From: an uncultured Pseudomonas sp.
GTDB taxonomy: Bacteria > Pseudomonadota > Gammaproteobacteria > Pseudomonadales > Pseudomonadaceae
Reading direction: 5' to 3'
NCBI RefSeq assembly: GCF_946885885.1
Contig: NZ_CAMPHN010000063.1
Location: 1-22,679, forward strand
Length of the DNA stretch: 22,679 bases
The notes beneath the pieces are model-generated. The model made no database searches, had not been told where the DNA came from, and worked only from the letters and a program-made list of their open reading frames with translations. Both the position numbers and the translations under genes were made by a program. This document shows, one piece after another, positions 15,607 to 22,679 of this stretch; the stretch's first letter is position 1; the number at the start of each line of letters is the position of its first letter.

Positions 15607-16839
15607 CTAAACGTTGGGTTTCGCCGAGCCCAGCCTGATCTCCGTAGCCGCCGCGGGTACCCGCTCCGCCCTGGCCCACCACAGCGCCAGCGGCCCGAGC
15701 AGCAGTAGCAAGCCCATCAGGGCGAAGGCCGCCCACCAGCCGAGCAGGCTTTTATCGCCCAACGCGTCCAGCGTGACGCCGAACAGCAACGGACCGAGAA
15801 AGGCACCGCTAAAGCCGGTGCACGAATACAACGCCATGGCTGCGCCGCGGTGGCTGGCCGGGGCGGCGGCAATCAGGCCAGCGGTGAGCGAGGCCGAGTC
15901 GGCCGTGACCGTGACGCTATAAAGCAATAGCAGCAGCACCAGTAACCAGAACGGTAAGGCAGCGCTCAGACCGATCAGCGCGGCGAGCATACTGGAACTG
16001 AGCATTACCACGACCAGCCAGCGCCGGCGCCCCAAACGCAGGGCGAATTCGTTACCGAGAATGCTCGCCGGCATGCCGATCAGCGTTGCCAGCATCGCCA
16101 CCCAAGCGCCCGACAGCCAGGGCTCGACACCCTGCAACCGGGTCGAGAACGCCACGAACGCCACCAGCCAGGCGCGCAGAGCGAACAGTTCCAGATTGTG
16201 CACCGCGTAGGCCAGGCAATAAGCGAGCACCGCGCGACTCTTCAACGGCGCAAGATCCAGCCAGTTGCGCGGCGCATGTTGCACTGGCGTTTTCGGTTGC
16301 AAACCCCAGTAGACCAGCGCCCAGGCCAACAACGCACAGAGACCACTGAGCAGGGCCGGCACTTGCCAGCCACCAAGCTTGGCCAGCTCGCCGGCGAGGA
16401 CGAACGAGAGCGCCGTACCCAAACCGAAACTCGCGGTATAGAAGGCCACTGCCCTCGACTGCGCCGGCCCCTCCATGCGTTCGGAAAGAGCCTTGAGCCC
16501 CGGCATATAAGTGCCCGCCAGGCCAACGCCGGCCAGTAAACGCCAGGCCAGGGCCGACCAGAAACCATCGGCACAGGCGAAGCCGGCATTGACCAGAGCA
16601 GTCAGGAGCATGGCAGCGAGATAGATCAACCGCGCGTCGTGCTTGTCGGTCAGGCCACTCAGCATCGGTACCGCGAGCATATAGCCGAGAAAGAAGCCGC
16701 CGCCGATCCAACCCGCCTCGGTATTACTCAATCCCCACTGAGCCTGAAAATCCGGGAGCAAGGCTGCGAACAGTGCGAACCCAGCCATGCCCAGGGCTTC
16801 CGCGGCGCATAGCAGCAGAGTCAAGCGGCGGGCATTCAT
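15607..16839 (-). CDS. Major facilitator superfamily transporter (CynX/NimT-like)
   Basis: The 410-residue inner-membrane protein has 12 predicted helices, beginning LTLLLCAAEALGMAGFALFAALLPDFQAQWGLSNTEAGWIG, with a motif-A-like loop GLTDKHDARLIY and internal KALSERMEGPAQSRAVAFYTASFGLGTALSF. It resembles transporters of the CynX/NimT group, whose substrates vary. It converges on the Lrp-type gene with about 33 bases between and no visible terminator. The ATG at 16839 has no strong ribosome binding site. The substrate is unknown; co-location with amino-acid catabolism genes is only suggestive. Confidence 0.85.
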   Translation of the reverse strand: MNARRLTLLLCAAEALGMAGFALFAALLPDFQAQWGLSNTEAGWIGGGFFLGYMLAVPMLSGLTDKHDARLIYLAAMLLTALVNAGFACADGFWSALAWRLLAGVGLAGTYMPGLKALSERMEGPAQSRAVAFYTASFGLGTALSFVLAGELAKLGGWQVPALLSGLCALLAWALVYWGLQPKTPVQHAPRNWLDLAPLKSRAVLAYCLAYAVHNLELFALRAWLVAFVAFSTRLQGVEPWLSGAWVAMLATLIGMPASILGNEFALRLGRRRWLVVVMLSSSMLAALIGLSAALPFWLLVLLLLLYSVTVTADSASLTAGLIAAAPASHRGAAMALYSCTGFSGAFLGPLLFGVTLDALGDKSLLGWWAAFALMGLLLLLGPLALWWARAERVPAAATEIRLGSAKPNV

Positions 16840-17033
16840 ATGCGCGACCGCTGTGCTAGCCCAACAACGGACGGCAATGGCACAGACGCCTTACGGATCG
16901 ATACGCGCGCACCGCATCCTACCAACACAGAACAGGGGCCACGGCAGCGCGACGAATCGACCCGCGCGCTTGCAGGCGGCGCAGCTGCAACTGTAGGCCG
17001 GCACCAGCCGGACATCGCCGGCGCCTTGCAGGC

Positions 17034-17648
17034 TCAAGCGCATGCCCGGCGACCGATCAACGCCAGCAGCTTATCCACAGTACGCTCGAAATGACTGGAA
17101 TTATCCAGCACATGCAAGCCTTCAAGGTCGATGGCCGCCTCCTCGAACAGCGCATTACGCGCCATACGCTGTTCGATCTGCGCCGGCGCCTCACGACCGC
17201 GGGCCAATAGACGCTCGCGCAGTACCGCGCCATCGACCCGCAGCAACACCGCAACCAGTTCAGGGTAGCGCTGACGCGCCCGGCTCAAATAGGCCCGCGA
17301 GCCATTGACCAACACATCCTCGCCAGCCGCCAGCCAATCGTCGATCTGCCTGGGAACACCGTAGGCCAGGCCATTTGCACGCCAACTCAAGGCGAAAGCG
17401 CCAGCGGCCTCCTCCCGTTCGAACTCGGCCAGGGACACCGCAACGGCCTCTTCGCCGACCGCCTCGGCGGAACGGGTGATCACCCGCCGGGCGATCCGGC
17501 AACCACAGGTGGGCCGCCGAGCGATTGCCTGGGCCGCCGATGCTGCGTTGAGAACGCCCTCATCCGTCAGACGCTCGCGAACGGCATTCAACAAGCTGTC
17601 TTTGCCCGACCCCGAAGGCCCCATCAGATAGATCAACCTGCCGCCCAT
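17034..17648 (-). CDS. phnN: Ribose 1,5-bisphosphate phosphokinase PhnN
   Basis: PhnN phosphorylates ribose 1,5-bisphosphate to phosphoribosyl pyrophosphate, the last salvage step of the carbon-phosphorus lyase pathway. At 204 residues it has the Walker A motif GPSGSGKDS near the N-terminus, a guanylate-kinase-like fold, and the PhnN signature region RRVITRSAEAVGEEAVAVSLAEFE and ALSWRANGLAYGVP. The ATG at 17648 is preferred over the TTG immediately before it, with AGGG about 7 bases upstream. No C-P lyase genes surround it. Upstream is a broken phnC remnant, so it appears to be a survivor of a deleted phn operon. Its motifs are intact, so it may still supply PRPP. Confidence 0.9.
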   Translation of the reverse strand: MGGRLIYLMGPSGSGKDSLLNAVRERLTDEGVLNAASAAQAIARRPTCGCRIARRVITRSAEAVGEEAVAVSLAEFEREEAAGAFALSWRANGLAYGVPRQIDDWLAAGEDVLVNGSRAYLSRARQRYPELVAVLLRVDGAVLRERLLARGREAPAQIEQRMARNALFEEAAIDLEGLHVLDNSSHFERTVDKLLALIGRRACA

Positions 17649-17657
17649 CAAAACACC

Positions 17658-17813
17658 CTACTCGCCCGCCGCCAGACTTGCTGTCACTCGCCCGCGGTAG
17701 ATCATAGCCGTTACCCGGCCCGCGAGCATCGCCTGCAATTGGTGGACATGCTTGCCGCGGAGCTGGCGCCGCCAGTCGCAAGGACCGAACACGATGGTGG
17801 TGTGAAAACGGAC
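17658..17813 (-). pseudogene. Possible 3' remnant of the gene formerly before phnN
   Basis: An open frame of 51 codons with no proper start (FHTTIVFGPCDWRRQLRG, ending AMIYRGRVTASLAAGE) stops 9 bases before the phnN ATG. Position, directly upstream of phnN in the same direction, makes a phnM tail the natural guess, and the V-x-A-(M/V)-(I/V)-Y-R-x-G ending is loosely like amidohydrolase C-termini. I cannot confirm homology. Confidence 0.3.
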
Positions 17814-17819
17814 ACACCA
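17798..17819. repeat. Inverted repeat at the phnC break point
   Basis: TGGTGTG-AAAACGGA-CACACCA is a perfect 7-base inverted repeat. It begins exactly where similarity to PhnC stops, after the residues VALIG. It may be a scar of a mobile element or the sequence that promoted a deletion. Confidence 0.5.
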
Positions 17820-17926
17820 ATTAGTGCAACCATTTCACCGGGTTCCATGGTCAATACCAAATCGGCTAGCACCTATTTATGACCGAAGATTTTCTTCAAA
17901 CTGTCGACCCGGATCACTACAGCCAT
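17816..17926 (-). pseudogene. phnC: 5' remnant of phnC (phosphonate ABC transporter ATPase) with an amber stop
   Basis: After a strong GGAGG site, the ATG at 17926 opens MAVVIRVDSLKKIFGHK, then TAG (17875-17873), then in the same frame VLADLVLTMEPGEMVALIG. This follows the N-terminus of PhnC ATPases, where a Gln/Ala-type residue would sit at the stop (CAG to TAG is one transition), through PGEMVALIG. The Walker A sequence GxSGSGKST that must follow is absent; the frame turns to unrelated VSVFTPPS. The gene is divergent from amrZ, as I recall for P. aeruginosa PAO1 (phnC beside amrZ). Confidence 0.75.
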
Positions 17927-18022
17927 TGAGCACCTCCTTTATAAAGGGCTACGACACGGCTTGAAGGTTTTACGCACTGCACTAAATTGCGCTTTTATGC
18001 TCAATAGCATGCATTAGCGCGC

Positions 18023-18033
18023 ATTTCTGACAG
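18023..18033 (-). promoter_or_regulatory. Half Pho box upstream of the phnC remnant
   Basis: On the minus strand CTGTCAGAAAT matches the 11-base PhoB repeat CTGTCATAAAT in 10 positions, about 100 bases before the remnant ATG. The adjacent second repeat (GCGCGCTAATG) is degenerate. A phosphate-starvation promoter would be expected for a phn operon. Confidence 0.4.
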
Positions 18034-18234
18034 TCGGTGCTGGCAAAAAGCCTTTATTGCCTCCAAAATATGCCATGTATTTGGCGTCAAGCAACTGACA
18101 AGATATTTACGCTAGCGACCGTATCGATACAAAATGCGATTCTGACGGAACGGCTAATGCTAAAGGTGGTCAAAACGGTGACTATCAAATAGCTCATTGC
18201 CAGTATCGCCTTCCTGAACTAACCGGTTTATTGT

Positions 18235-18561
18235 GTGCGCCCTATGAAACAAGCTCTCTACTCCAGCCGTACCGCTGACAAATTCGTCGTTCGCTTGCCT
18301 GATGGCATGCGCGAACGCATTGCCGACGTAGCTCGCAATCATCATCGCAGCATGAATTCGGAAATCATCGCCCGCCTCGAGCAAAGCATGCTCCAGGAAG
18401 GCAGCCTGGGTGATGACCTGAACATGCGTTTGGACAGTCCCGAACTGTCCTTGCATGAGCGAGAGCTACTGCAGCGCTTCCGACAACTGTCTCGTCGTCA
18501 GCAAAATGCCTTGGTGGCATTGATTGCTCACGATGCCGAGATGGCCGCCGAAGAAGCCTGA
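18235..18561 (+). CDS. amrZ: AmrZ/AlgZ ribbon-helix-helix transcriptional regulator
   Basis: AmrZ controls alginate, motility and c-di-GMP genes in pseudomonads and is known to repress fleQ, the flagellar master regulator. The 108-residue protein closely follows P. aeruginosa AmrZ from memory: [20 protein letters not shown] (beta-strand DNA-reading segment), [21 protein letters not shown] (RHH helices) and [20 protein letters not shown] (tetramerisation helix). I chose GTG at 18235, giving MRPMKQ like the known N-terminus (MRPLKQ); an ATG lies three codons later. The ribosome binding site is weak. It is followed by a bidirectional terminator and diverges from a dead phnC. Confidence 0.93.
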   Translation: MRPMKQALYSSRTADKFVVRLPDGMRERIADVARNHHRSMNSEIIARLEQSMLQEGSLGDDLNMRLDSPELSLHERELLQRFRQLSRRQQNALVALIAHDAEMAAEEA

Positions 18562-18575
18562 TAGTCGGCATACCG

Positions 18576-18602
18576 AAAAAACCGGCTCCCTGCCGGTTTT
18601 TT
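18576..18602 (+). terminator. Rho-independent terminator of amrZ
   Basis: AAAAAACCGGC (18576-18586), loop TCCCT, GCCGGTTTTTT (18592-18602). It is symmetrical and so probably bidirectional, 15 bases after the amrZ stop. Confidence 0.92.
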
Positions 18603-18746
18603 GGTTTGCGCGGAAAAAACTTCGAGCAAGCAAGCGCCGGCACCGAGGCGCGTGGGCAGCATTTCCGACAGAAATCCAGCATCGCCACCTCGCGCACTAT
18701 CAACGCAAGCCGCGCAATCGCCACAACAGGCGCAAGGCGCAAAAAT

Positions 18747-18775
18747 AAAAAAACCGCCTGAGCAGGCGGTTTTTT
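18747..18775 (-). terminator. Rho-independent terminator of the oadGAB operon
   Basis: The CCGCC/GGCGG stem, extended by A/T pairing on both sides with a TGAGCA loop, is flanked by an A-run on the left (18747-18753) and a T-run on the right (18770-18775), so it can act in both directions. On the minus strand it lies 15 bases after the oadB stop. Confidence 0.9.
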
Positions 18776-18790
18776 CGTTTCAATGCAGCG

Positions 18791-19927
18791 TTAGCCAACG
18801 AAGTTGAGCAACACCCCCGCGGCCACCGCCGAACCGATGACACCCGCCACGTTCGGCCCCATGGCATGCATCAACAGGAAGTTCTGCGGATTGGCCTCGA
18901 GGCCGACCTTGTTCGACACCCGCGCCGCCATCGGCACCGCGGATACGCCGGCAGAGCCGATCAACGGGTTAATCTTGTTGCTGCTGAAGAAATTCATCAA
19001 CTTGGCCATCAACACACCCGCCGCCGTGCCCGCACAGAACGCCAACATACCCAGCGTGAGGATGCCGAGGGTTTTAACCTGCAGAAAGGATTCGGCCGAC
19101 AACTTCGAACCCACGGTCAGGCCCAGAAAGATGGTAACGATGTTGATCAGCGCGTTCCGCGAGGTATCCGCCAGACGCTCGACCACGCCACTTTCACGCA
19201 GCAGATTACCGAGGGCGAACATACCCACCAGCGGCGCGGCATCAGGCAGCAGCAAACCGACCAACAGGCATAACACGATAGGAAAGATGATCTTCTCGGT
19301 CTGGCCAACCGGACGCAGTTGCTGCATGACGATGGCGCGCTCTTCCTTGGTGGTCAGTGCGCGCATGATCGGCGGCTGGATCAAAGGCACCAGAGCCATG
19401 TAGGCATAAGCCGCCACGGCGATCGGCCCAAGCAGATGCGGCGCCAGCTTGGAGGTCACGAAGATCGAGGTCGGGCCGTCCGCACCACCGATAATGGCAA
19501 TGGATGCGGCCTCCTTGAGCGTGAACTCCAGCCCCGGAATCCCCGTGGCAGCCAGCGCCAAAGCGCCGAGCAGCGTACCGAAGATACCGAACTGGGCAGC
19601 GGCGCCCAATAACAGCGTCTTGGGGTTGGCCAGCATGGGCCCGAAGTCGGTCATGGCGCCGACACCGAGAAAGATCAGCAATGGGAAAATACTGGTCGGC
19701 AAGCCGACCTCGTAGATCATATGCAGAAAGCCTGCGCCCTCGGCCATGTTGGCCACGGGAATGTTGGCCAACAGACCACCGAAGCCGATCGGGATCAACA
19801 GCAAGGGCTCGAAGCCCTTCTTGATCGCCAGATAGATCAGCAACACGCAGACCGCCATCATGAACAGCTGGCCCGGCTCGACATGGTACAAGCCCGTGCT
19901 TTGCCAGAGTTTGAGGAGCTTATCCAT
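18791..19927 (-). CDS. oadB: Oxaloacetate decarboxylase sodium pump, beta subunit OadB
   Basis: OadB is the integral membrane subunit that decarboxylates carboxybiotin and couples this to Na+ export. The 378-residue protein is highly hydrophobic, with the conserved [13 protein letters not shown] segment (about 145-157) bearing the acidic residue central to Na+/H+ transport, and [25 protein letters not shown] near the C-terminus. GGAG lies 7 bases before the ATG. It follows oadA after 11 bases and is the last gene of the minus-strand oadG-oadA-oadB operon, with a terminator just beyond. Confidence 0.96.
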   Translation of the reverse strand: MDKLLKLWQSTGLYHVEPGQLFMMAVCVLLIYLAIKKGFEPLLLIPIGFGGLLANIPVANMAEGAGFLHMIYEVGLPTSIFPLLIFLGVGAMTDFGPMLANPKTLLLGAAAQFGIFGTLLGALALAATGIPGLEFTLKEAASIAIIGGADGPTSIFVTSKLAPHLLGPIAVAAYAYMALVPLIQPPIMRALTTKEERAIVMQQLRPVGQTEKIIFPIVLCLLVGLLLPDAAPLVGMFALGNLLRESGVVERLADTSRNALINIVTIFLGLTVGSKLSAESFLQVKTLGILTLGMLAFCAGTAAGVLMAKLMNFFSSNKINPLIGSAGVSAVPMAARVSNKVGLEANPQNFLLMHAMGPNVAGVIGSAVAAGVLLNFVG

Positions 19928-19938
19928 TACCGCGCTCC

Positions 19939-21720
19939 TTAACCGATGGTCAGCAGGCTATCGCCCACCGCCACCGCATCGCCAACCTTGACGTTGACCG
20001 CACCGATGGTGCCGGCCTTGAACGCACGGATCTCGGTTTCCATCTTCATGGCCTCGAGGATGATCAGCAGATGACCTTCCTCGACCACCTGGCCCGGCTG
20101 CACCAACACTTTGAAGATATTGCCGGCCAGCGGCGCGGCCTGGGGCTCGCCCGCACCGACCGGCGCAGCGGGCACAGAGGCAGCAGCCGAACCGACCGAG
20201 CCGCCGACAGGCTTGATGCCCTCGATATCGCCGCCTTCGTTGACCTGCACGACAAACGACTTGCCGCTGACTTCGACGGTATAGACCTCAGGCTTGCCGG
20301 CCTCACGAGCCGGCGCCTCGTTACCGGTCGGCACAGGTTCGAAAGCCGCCGGATTGCCGCGGTTTTCCAGGAATTTCAAACCGATCTGCGGGAATAGCGC
20401 ATAGGTCAGGACGTCGTCGATCTCATCCTTCGCCAGTTTGATGCCTTTCTCTTTGGCGAGACCCTTGAGCTCGGCGGTGAGTTTATCCATCTCCGCATCC
20501 AGCAAATCGGCCGGGCGGCAAGTGATGGCCTCGGCACCATCCAGTACGCGCGCTTGCAACTCTTTATTGAAGGGTGCCGGCGCCGCGCCGTACTCACCCT
20601 TCAATACGCCCGCGGTTTCCTTGGTAATCGATTTATAGCGTTCGCCGGTCAGGACGTTGATCACCGCCTGAGTGCCGACGATCTGCGAGGTCGGCGTTAC
20701 CAACGGGATGAAGCCGAGGTCTTCGCGCACACGCGGGATTTCCGCCAGCACTTCATCGAATTTGTCCTGGGCGCCCTGCTCTTTCAGCTGACCTTCCATA
20801 TTGGTGAGCATGCCGCCCGGGACCTGAGCGACCAGAATGCGCGAATCGACACCCTTGAGGTTGCCTTCGAACTTGGCGTACTTCTTCCGCACTTCGCGGA
20901 AATAAGCGGCGATTTCTTCAAGCAGCTCGAGATCCAGGCCGGTATCGCGCTCGGAGCCCTGGAAAATCGCGACCACCGACTCGGTCGGCGAATGGCCATA
21001 GGTCATCGACAGCGAGGAGATAGCGGTATCGACGTTATCGATCCCCGCTTCCACCGCCTTGAGGATTGCCGCGGTCGACAAGCCCGCTGTGGCATGGCAT
21101 TGCATATGGATCGGAATCGACAAGGTGGCCTTCAAGCGTGTCACCAACTCGAAAGCGGTATAGGGATTGAGAATCCCGGCCATGTCTTTGATGGCCACCG
21201 AGTCGGCACCCATGTCTTCGACCTGCTTGGCCAGATCGACCCACATGTCCAAGGTATGCACCGGACTGGTGGTGTAGGAAATAGTGCCCTGGGCGTGTTT
21301 TCCCACTTGCTTGACCGCCTTGAGCGCGGTCTGCAGGTTGCGCGGATCGTTCATCGCATCGAACACGCGGAACACATCGACGCCGTTGAAAGCTGCACGC
21401 TCGACGAATTTCTCCACCACATCGTCGGCATAGTGGCGGTAGCCCAGCAGGTTCTGGCCACGCAGCAGCATCTGCTGGCGGGTATTGGGCATGGCCTTCT
21501 TCAGCTCGCGGATACGCTCCCACGGGTCTTCGCCCAAGTAACGAATACAGGCGTCGAAAGTCGCCCCACCCCAGGACTCGACCGACCAGAAACCCACCTG
21601 ATCGAGCTTTGGCGCGATGGGCAACATATCTTCCAGGCGCACACGGGTGGCCAGGATCGACTGGTGGGCGTCACGCAGCACCACATCGGTAATTCCGAGT
21701 GCTTTCTTTACGGCAGTCAT
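19939..21720 (-). CDS. oadA: Oxaloacetate decarboxylase alpha subunit OadA (biotin carboxyltransferase)
   Basis: OadA transfers the carboxyl group from oxaloacetate to its own biotin. The 593-residue protein has an N-terminal carboxyltransferase barrel (RDAHQS with D17, carbamylated-lysine position K178 in SVAIKDMAG), a conserved PYC/OADA domain, a Gly/Ala/Pro linker (about 490-520) and the biotinyl domain with K559 in EAMKMET. The metal site is unusual: the expected H-x-H at 207-209 reads Q-C-H ([10 protein letters not shown]). The ATG at 21720 has GGGAGC 6 bases upstream; the frame is open further up but unlike the family. It sits between oadG (25 bases) and oadB (11 bases). Confidence 0.95.
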   Translation of the reverse strand: MTAVKKALGITDVVLRDAHQSILATRVRLEDMLPIAPKLDQVGFWSVESWGGATFDACIRYLGEDPWERIRELKKAMPNTRQQMLLRGQNLLGYRHYADDVVEKFVERAAFNGVDVFRVFDAMNDPRNLQTALKAVKQVGKHAQGTISYTTSPVHTLDMWVDLAKQVEDMGADSVAIKDMAGILNPYTAFELVTRLKATLSIPIHMQCHATAGLSTAAILKAVEAGIDNVDTAISSLSMTYGHSPTESVVAIFQGSERDTGLDLELLEEIAAYFREVRKKYAKFEGNLKGVDSRILVAQVPGGMLTNMEGQLKEQGAQDKFDEVLAEIPRVREDLGFIPLVTPTSQIVGTQAVINVLTGERYKSITKETAGVLKGEYGAAPAPFNKELQARVLDGAEAITCRPADLLDAEMDKLTAELKGLAKEKGIKLAKDEIDDVLTYALFPQIGLKFLENRGNPAAFEPVPTGNEAPAREAGKPEVYTVEVSGKSFVVQVNEGGDIEGIKPVGGSVGSAAASVPAAPVGAGEPQAAPLAGNIFKVLVQPGQVVEEGHLLIILEAMKMETEIRAFKAGTIGAVNVKVGDAVAVGDSLLTIG

Positions 21721-21745
21721 ACAGGTGCTCCCTTTCGAACCTGAC

Positions 21746-21997
21746 TCAACCGCGACGAGCGCGGTGCTGATGAATAGCGGATTGGATGGCGGCAAGCAGC
21801 TCGGCACTCGGGGCTTCGTCGGCGAACTTGGCGACGACGGGCGCGGATGCGGGCACGGGTGTTTTGGAGGCCAGATGCTCAATGATTCGCGACATCACGC
21901 GAATCATCAGCACCAGCAGCGCCAGGAAGAGAAACACGAAGCCTAAGCCGAACAGCATAAGCTCGACACCCTCGAGCAGGAGTTCACTAGGGGTCAT
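21746..21997 (-). CDS. oadG: Oxaloacetate decarboxylase gamma subunit OadG
   Basis: OadG is the small membrane subunit that holds OadA and OadB together. The 83-residue product has one N-terminal transmembrane helix ([20 protein letters not shown]), a basic stretch ([13 protein letters not shown]), a Pro/Ala/Val linker and a C-terminal segment [19 protein letters not shown], where the family carries metal-binding histidines. The ATG at 21997 ([10 protein letters not shown]) has AAGGAG 5 bases upstream; an in-frame ATG 11 codons earlier lacks one. It is first in the oadGAB operon. Confidence 0.92.
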   Translation of the reverse strand: MTPSELLLEGVELMLFGLGFVFLFLALLVLMIRVMSRIIEHLASKTPVPASAPVVAKFADEAPSAELLAAIQSAIHQHRARRG

Positions 21998-22047
21998 TTT
22001 GGCTCCTTGTGCCAGCAGCGCCAGCTGCATTCATTATTAAGAGGAGC

Positions 22048-22068
22048 GCCCGGGGATTTGCCCCGGGC
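22048..22068 (-). other. Stable hairpin upstream of oadG
   Basis: GCCCGGGG (22048-22055) and CCCCGGGC (22061-22068) form a perfect 8-pair GC stem around a 5-base loop, 51 bases before the oadG ATG. No T-tract follows on either strand, so it is not a standard terminator. It may act as an mRNA 5' stabiliser or as the end of the mgtE transcript. A second small hairpin, CATTTTC-TGAT-GAAAATG (22131-22148), lies between it and mgtE. Confidence 0.5.
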
Positions 22069-22170
22069 AAAGCTGGCGAACCTTAGCCTGAAACGGTCGT
22101 TTGAGGCAAATCCAAGTGCCACTGATGGGACATTTTCTGATGAAAATGCGCCATGTATCGACCGGAACCG

Positions 22171-22679
22171 TTAAAGCAAAAACAGACTGGCCAGTCCCAG
22201 GAAAATAAAGAAGCCACCGCTGTCGGTCACCGCCGTGATCATCACACTGGCACCCAATGCCGGGTCGCGCCCCATGCGCACCAGCGTCATCGGAATCAGC
22301 ACCCCCATCAGCGCCGCCAGCAGCAGGTTGAGGGTCATCGCCGCGGTCATCACCACCCCCAACGACCAACTGCCATACAGCAGATAGGCCACGACACCGA
22401 TCACCCCGCCCCAGACGATGCCGTTGACCAGGGCAACGCCCAGCTCCTTGCGAATCAGGCGCCGGGTATTGCCAGTGCCCATCTGATCCAGCGCCATCGC
22501 GCGGACGATCATAGTGATGGTCTGGTTGCCGGAATTACCGCCGATGCCCGCGACTATCGGCATCAGCGCCGCCAAGGCCACCAGCTTCTCGATCGAACCC
22601 TCGAACAAGCCGATCACCCGCGAAGCCATAAAGGCGGTGATCAGATTGATCGCCAGCCAGGCCCAACGGTTGCGCAAGG
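22171..22679 (-). CDS. mgtE: Magnesium transporter MgtE, C-terminal membrane part (runs off the window)
   Basis: MgtE is a dimeric Mg2+-gated Mg2+ channel of the inner membrane. Only about 169 C-terminal residues are present: the transmembrane domain with INLITAFMASRVIGLFE, the signature PIVAGIGGNSGNQTITMIVRAMA, and the last helices with DPALGASVMITAVTDSGGFFIFLG, where the Asp residues of the ion pathway are expected. The N-terminal and CBS regulatory domains lie beyond the right edge, so the start is not visible. It is on the same strand as oadGAB, 173 bases upstream of oadG. Confidence 0.93.
   Translation of the reverse strand, partial: LRNRWAWLAINLITAFMASRVIGLFEGSIEKLVALAALMPIVAGIGGNSGNQTITMIVRAMALDQMGTGNTRRLIRKELGVALVNGIVWGGVIGVVAYLLYGSWSLGVVMTAAMTLNLLLAALMGVLIPMTLVRMGRDPALGASVMITAVTDSGGFFIFLGLASLFLL

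Larger units (their letters stand above)
17652..18234. other. Intergenic region between phnN and amrZ containing phn remnants
   Basis: About 580 bases. Right to left it holds the shared amrZ/phnC upstream region with a half Pho-box-like site (18023-18033), the phnC 5' remnant (17816-17926), an inverted repeat at its break point (17798-17819) and an open 51-codon frame running up to phnN (17658-17813). No RNA gene was seen. Confidence 0.6.

Noticed and set aside
16840..17033. A small gene between the MFS transporter and phnN
   Set aside because: Open frames here lack ribosome binding sites and recognisable sequence; only short GCCGGC-type inverted repeats are visible.
18060..18115. AmrZ self-binding site (TGCCA-TGTAT-TTGGC) upstream of amrZ
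   Set aside because: The inverted repeat is short, and I do not remember the AmrZ consensus well enough to assert a match.
18603..18746. A small gene between the two terminators following amrZ
   Set aside because: The 144 bases contain only basic, low-complexity frames with no start signal.
22106..22121. Sigma-54-like sequence TGGCACTTGGATTTGC upstream of oadG on the minus strand
   Set aside because: The spacing between the GG and GC elements is one base too long, and sigma-54 spacing is strict.

Overview
The window looks like chromosomal DNA of a Pseudomonas-type gammaproteobacterium. The evidence is a chemotaxis/flagellar block in the order cheR-cheV / flgA-flgM-flgN-flgZ, an AmrZ-type ribbon-helix-helix regulator, YceH, a REP-like palindrome of the TGTAGGAG...CTCCTACA type, and GC-rich codon use with wide antisense open frames. 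No phage, plasmid, CRISPR or intact insertion sequence was seen. Assignments rest on reading the proteins and on remembered family features; no database search was possible.

Layout. Positions 1-106 hold the start of an unrecognised gene on the minus strand. 413-5057 is motility: cheR and cheV (minus) diverge from flgA, flgM, flgN and the PilZ protein flgZ (plus). A sigma-54-like promoter lies before flgA and a near-consensus sigma-28 promoter before flgM. 5064-7683 is a tightly coupled minus-strand trio: an MFS transporter and two small glycosyltransferase-like proteins with ATGA/GTGA overlaps. 7684-8641 contains an AT-rich palindrome-bearing region, a small secreted repeat protein, a terminator and a MITE-like repeat. 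8642-10083 has yceH, tRNA-Arg(CCT) and a GNAT acetyltransferase. 10089-15573 is an amino-acid catabolism block: a leucine-type dehydrogenase, a fused indolepyruvate ferredoxin oxidoreductase, and a divergent Lrp/AsnC regulator with operator-like repeats. An MFS transporter (15607-16839) and phnN (17034-17648) follow. 17652-18234 holds a broken phnC remnant divergent from amrZ (18235-18561). 18791-21997 is oadGAB, a sodium-pumping decarboxylase operon, and the right edge is the C-terminal part of a MgtE magnesium transporter.

How it fits together. FlgM, FlgN, FlgA and FlgZ serve flagellar assembly timing and braking, CheR/CheV serve chemotaxis, and AmrZ is known in pseudomonads as a repressor of the flagellar master regulator. 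The dehydrogenase can make 2-oxo acids that the ferredoxin oxidoreductase oxidises to acyl-CoAs, with the Lrp protein as likely local sensor. The strongest unusual observations are: (1) an apparent collapse of a phosphonate (phn) operon, leaving only phnN and an amber-interrupted 5' end of phnC beside amrZ; (2) two diverged copies of a structured interspersed repeat whose hairpin shows a compensatory base-pair change; (3) a glutamine where OadA normally has a metal-binding histidine; and (4) a small secreted AE-x-G-x-ER repeat protein downstream of two perfect palindromes.
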